Part shown: positions 7,174-8,175 of the stretch, piece after piece
Numbering within the stretch: position 1 is the stretch's first letter
Layout: every line of letters begins with the position of its first letter
Origin: Actinomycetes bacterium
GTDB taxonomy: Bacteria; Actinomycetota; Thermoleophilia; Solirubrobacterales; Solirubrobacteraceae
Reading direction: 5' to 3'
DNA length: 8,175 nucleotides
Assembly (NCBI GenBank): GCA_023429855.1
Contig: JAEZDB010000489.1
Coordinates: 1 to 8,175 of the forward strand
Notes under the pieces: model-generated
Databases searched by the model: none
What the model was told of the DNA's origin: nothing
Seen by the model: the letters and a program-made list of their open reading frames with translations, nothing else
Position numbers and translations under genes: made by a program

Positions 7174-7210
7174 GCTCCGGTCGCCACCCGGAGCGGAACC
7201 TTCGTTCCGC
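7174..7210. other. Two adjacent hairpins in the divergent intergenic region
   Basis: First stem: GCTCCGG (7174-7180) with CCGGAGC (7188-7194), 7-nt loop. Second stem: GCGGAAC (7193-7199) with GTTCCGC (7204-7210), 4-nt loop CTTC. Both are perfect 7-bp stems and share two bases, so they stack or compete. No T-run follows on either strand, so simple termination is unlikely. They could lie in a long leader of the membrane-protein gene, or be an end signal for unseen RNA. Function unknown. Confidence 0.35.
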
Positions 7211-7247
7211 GCCCTGCCCTGTTCAGTTGTACGCGCCACGGGCCCTC

Positions 7248-7253
7248 TACGCT
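7248..7253 (+). promoter_or_regulatory. Weak -10-like element just before the membrane-protein gene
   Basis: TACGCT fits the loose actinobacterial TAnnnT -10 pattern and ends 8 nt before the ATG at 7262, the distance expected for a leaderless transcript. This would agree with the absence of any Shine-Dalgarno sequence before that ATG. A TTGTAC at 7227-7232 could serve as -35 with a short 15-nt spacer. The match is weak and may be chance. Confidence 0.2.
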
Positions 7254-7261
7254 TGCGCTTC

Positions 7262-8175
7262 ATGGACAAATCGCCCAATAGCCCCGGCCAAAGCCGGGCA
7301 GAGTCCCCGGGCCAAAGCCGGGCAGCGGCGGCGTTTGCCGTCGCCAAGGCCACGGTCACCCGGTTCTCCGACGGCGGGACCGACCGCGCGGCTGCGATGG
7401 CGTACTACGCGATCCAGGCGGTCTTCCCCGCGATGCTCGTCGCGGTGATCGTGTCGCTGCTGTTCAGCGCCCCTGAGACGCTGACCGATCTCGTCGACCG
7501 CGCCGTCGACGCCGGGCTCGACCCTGAGGCAGGCGCCGCGCTGAGCCGCACGCTGCAGAGCGCCGCCGAGCGGGCAAGCAGCGGTGCAGGGATCGCCGCA
7601 GTCGTGCTGGCGCTCGTTTCGGCCTACAGCGCGTCGGGCTGGCTTGCCGCAGCCGGGCGGGCGATCGAGCCCGAGGCGAGCCGCCGCCGCGAACGGAACT
7701 TCGTCGTGGGCAAGATCCGCTTCTCCCTGTGGACGGCCTTCCTGCTGCTGATCGTCGTCTTCGCCCTCGTCTTGCTGAGCCTCGGCGGGGACTTCGCCGA
7801 CGAGGTGTTCGACGCGATCGGATGGGAGCAGGGCGCCCCGGGGGCGTGGACGGTCCTGCGGCCGGTGCTCGTGCTCGGCGGCATCATCGGCGCGATGCTG
7901 GTGCTCTACCGCGTTGCCCCCGACCGGATCGCGCCCCGGCCCTGGAAGGCGCTCCTGCCTGGAGCCGTTCTCGCCGGAGTCGGCTGGGTGCTGTCGTCCG
8001 TCGGATTCGCGTTCTACGTGCAGAACATCGCCGCGCTCGGCGCCACCTACGGCGCATTTGCCACCCCGATCGCCTTGCTGATCTGGCTGTGGCTGAGCGG
8101 CGTCGTGGTGCTCGTCGGCGCGGCCCTCAACGCGGAGCTGGCCGAGCGGCGCGGCGACGACGACCTGTCCCCGCA
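7262..8175 (+). CDS. YihY/BrkB-family inner membrane protein (3' end cut by window)
   Basis: 304 codons are visible and the frame is still open at the window edge; the family domain is essentially complete, so only a short tail is missing. Six hydrophobic segments lie at about 48-69, 110-131, 155-174, 199-217, 230-252 and 266-290, the normal six-helix topology. Family signatures: AAAMAYYAIQAVFPAML after a basic amphipathic stretch (45-59), and LGATYGAFATPIALLIWLWLSGVVVLVGAALNAEL near the end, split here as ATYGAFATPIALLIW (261-275) and GAALNAELAE (286-295). The family was once called ribonuclease BN and BrkB serum-resistance factor; the RNase name is a known misassignment, and the true role (membrane or transport-related) is unsettled. 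The ATG at 7262 is the only reasonable start ahead of the domain, since the next ATG (codon 46) would cut into helix 1, but it has no SD. The first 24 residues are low-complexity and include a duplicated SPGQSRA. Confidence 0.92.
   Translation, partial: MDKSPNSPGQSRAESPGQSRAAAAFAVAKATVTRFSDGGTDRAAAMAYYAIQAVFPAMLVAVIVSLLFSAPETLTDLVDRAVDAGLDPEAGAALSRTLQSAAERASSGAGIAAVVLALVSAYSASGWLAAAGRAIEPEASRRRERNFVVGKIRFSLWTAFLLLIVVFALVLLSLGGDFADEVFDAIGWEQGAPGAWTVLRPVLVLGGIIGAMLVLYRVAPDRIAPRPWKALLPGAVLAGVGWVLSSVGFAFYVQNIAALGATYGAFATPIALLIWLWLSGVVVLVGAALNAELAERRGDDDLSP
7280..7327 (+). repeat. In-frame 24-nt tandem duplication at the start of the membrane-protein gene
   Basis: Codons 7-14 and 15-22 are two copies of a 24-nt unit encoding SPGQSRAE and SPGQSRAA; GGCCAAAGCCGGGCAG is identical in both (7286-7301 and 7310-7325). 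Each copy also folds as a small hairpin with loop CAAA: CCCGGC/GCCGGG at 7283-7298, and a version with one bulged G at 7306-7322. It precedes the conserved domain, so it is tolerated as a disordered N-terminal tail. Confidence 0.7.

Noticed and set aside
6010..7281. 423-codon plus-strand open frame opposite the sigma factor gene
   Set aside because: Antisense shadow; no recognisable domain, and it crosses the hairpins and the divergent promoter region.
7624..7887. 87-codon minus-strand open frame inside the membrane-protein gene
   Set aside because: Opposite a conserved membrane domain; Ser/Arg/Pro-rich translation with no SD or family features.
1..8175. Search for CRISPR arrays, insertion sequences, tRNA or rRNA genes, toxin-antitoxin or defence genes
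   Set aside because: No regularly spaced direct repeats, transposase motifs, tRNA cloverleaf or terminal inverted repeats were seen. Every long stretch is accounted for by the four genes and two short intergenic regions.

Overview
This window looks like an ordinary chromosomal core region of a very GC-rich bacterium. The strong G/C bias at third codon positions, the actinobacterial style of the proteins and the gene content fit an actinobacterium, possibly a deep-branching one such as class Thermoleophilia. That placement is inference; no taxonomic marker gene is present.

Layout, left to right. Positions 1-36 hold only the end of the gltD downstream region, with a short hairpin at the window edge. 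gltD (37-1512) and gltB (1512-6011) are both on the minus strand, so gltB is transcribed first. They encode the small and large subunits of NADPH-dependent glutamate synthase (GOGAT). Their stop and start codons share one base and the gltD ribosome binding site lies inside the last codons of gltB, so they form a translationally coupled operon. Positions 6012-6234 hold the gltB leader (extended -10 candidate and a hairpin) and two strong tandem hairpins that probably end transcription of the next gene. A sigma-70 family sigma factor gene (6235-7059) is also on the minus strand. Positions 7060-7261 separate divergent genes and hold a good promoter candidate for the sigma gene, two copies of a 13-bp TTGCAA-type site, and two adjacent hairpins. 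A YihY/BrkB-family membrane protein gene (7262 onward, plus strand) runs off the right edge a few codons before its expected end.

How the genes work together: GltB releases ammonia from glutamine, channels it to 2-oxoglutarate, and uses electrons passed from NADPH through the FAD and iron-sulfur clusters of GltD. The sigma factor is not obviously tied to this pathway. It is separated from gltB by terminator-like hairpins, although both read the same way. The membrane protein is divergent and its role is unknown.

I see no mobile element, CRISPR array, tRNA, rRNA or clearly new system. The observations most worth a second look are (1) the sigma factor, whose usual -10 and -35 contact residues are substituted, and (2) the repeated TTGCAA site overlapping that gene's own candidate promoter.
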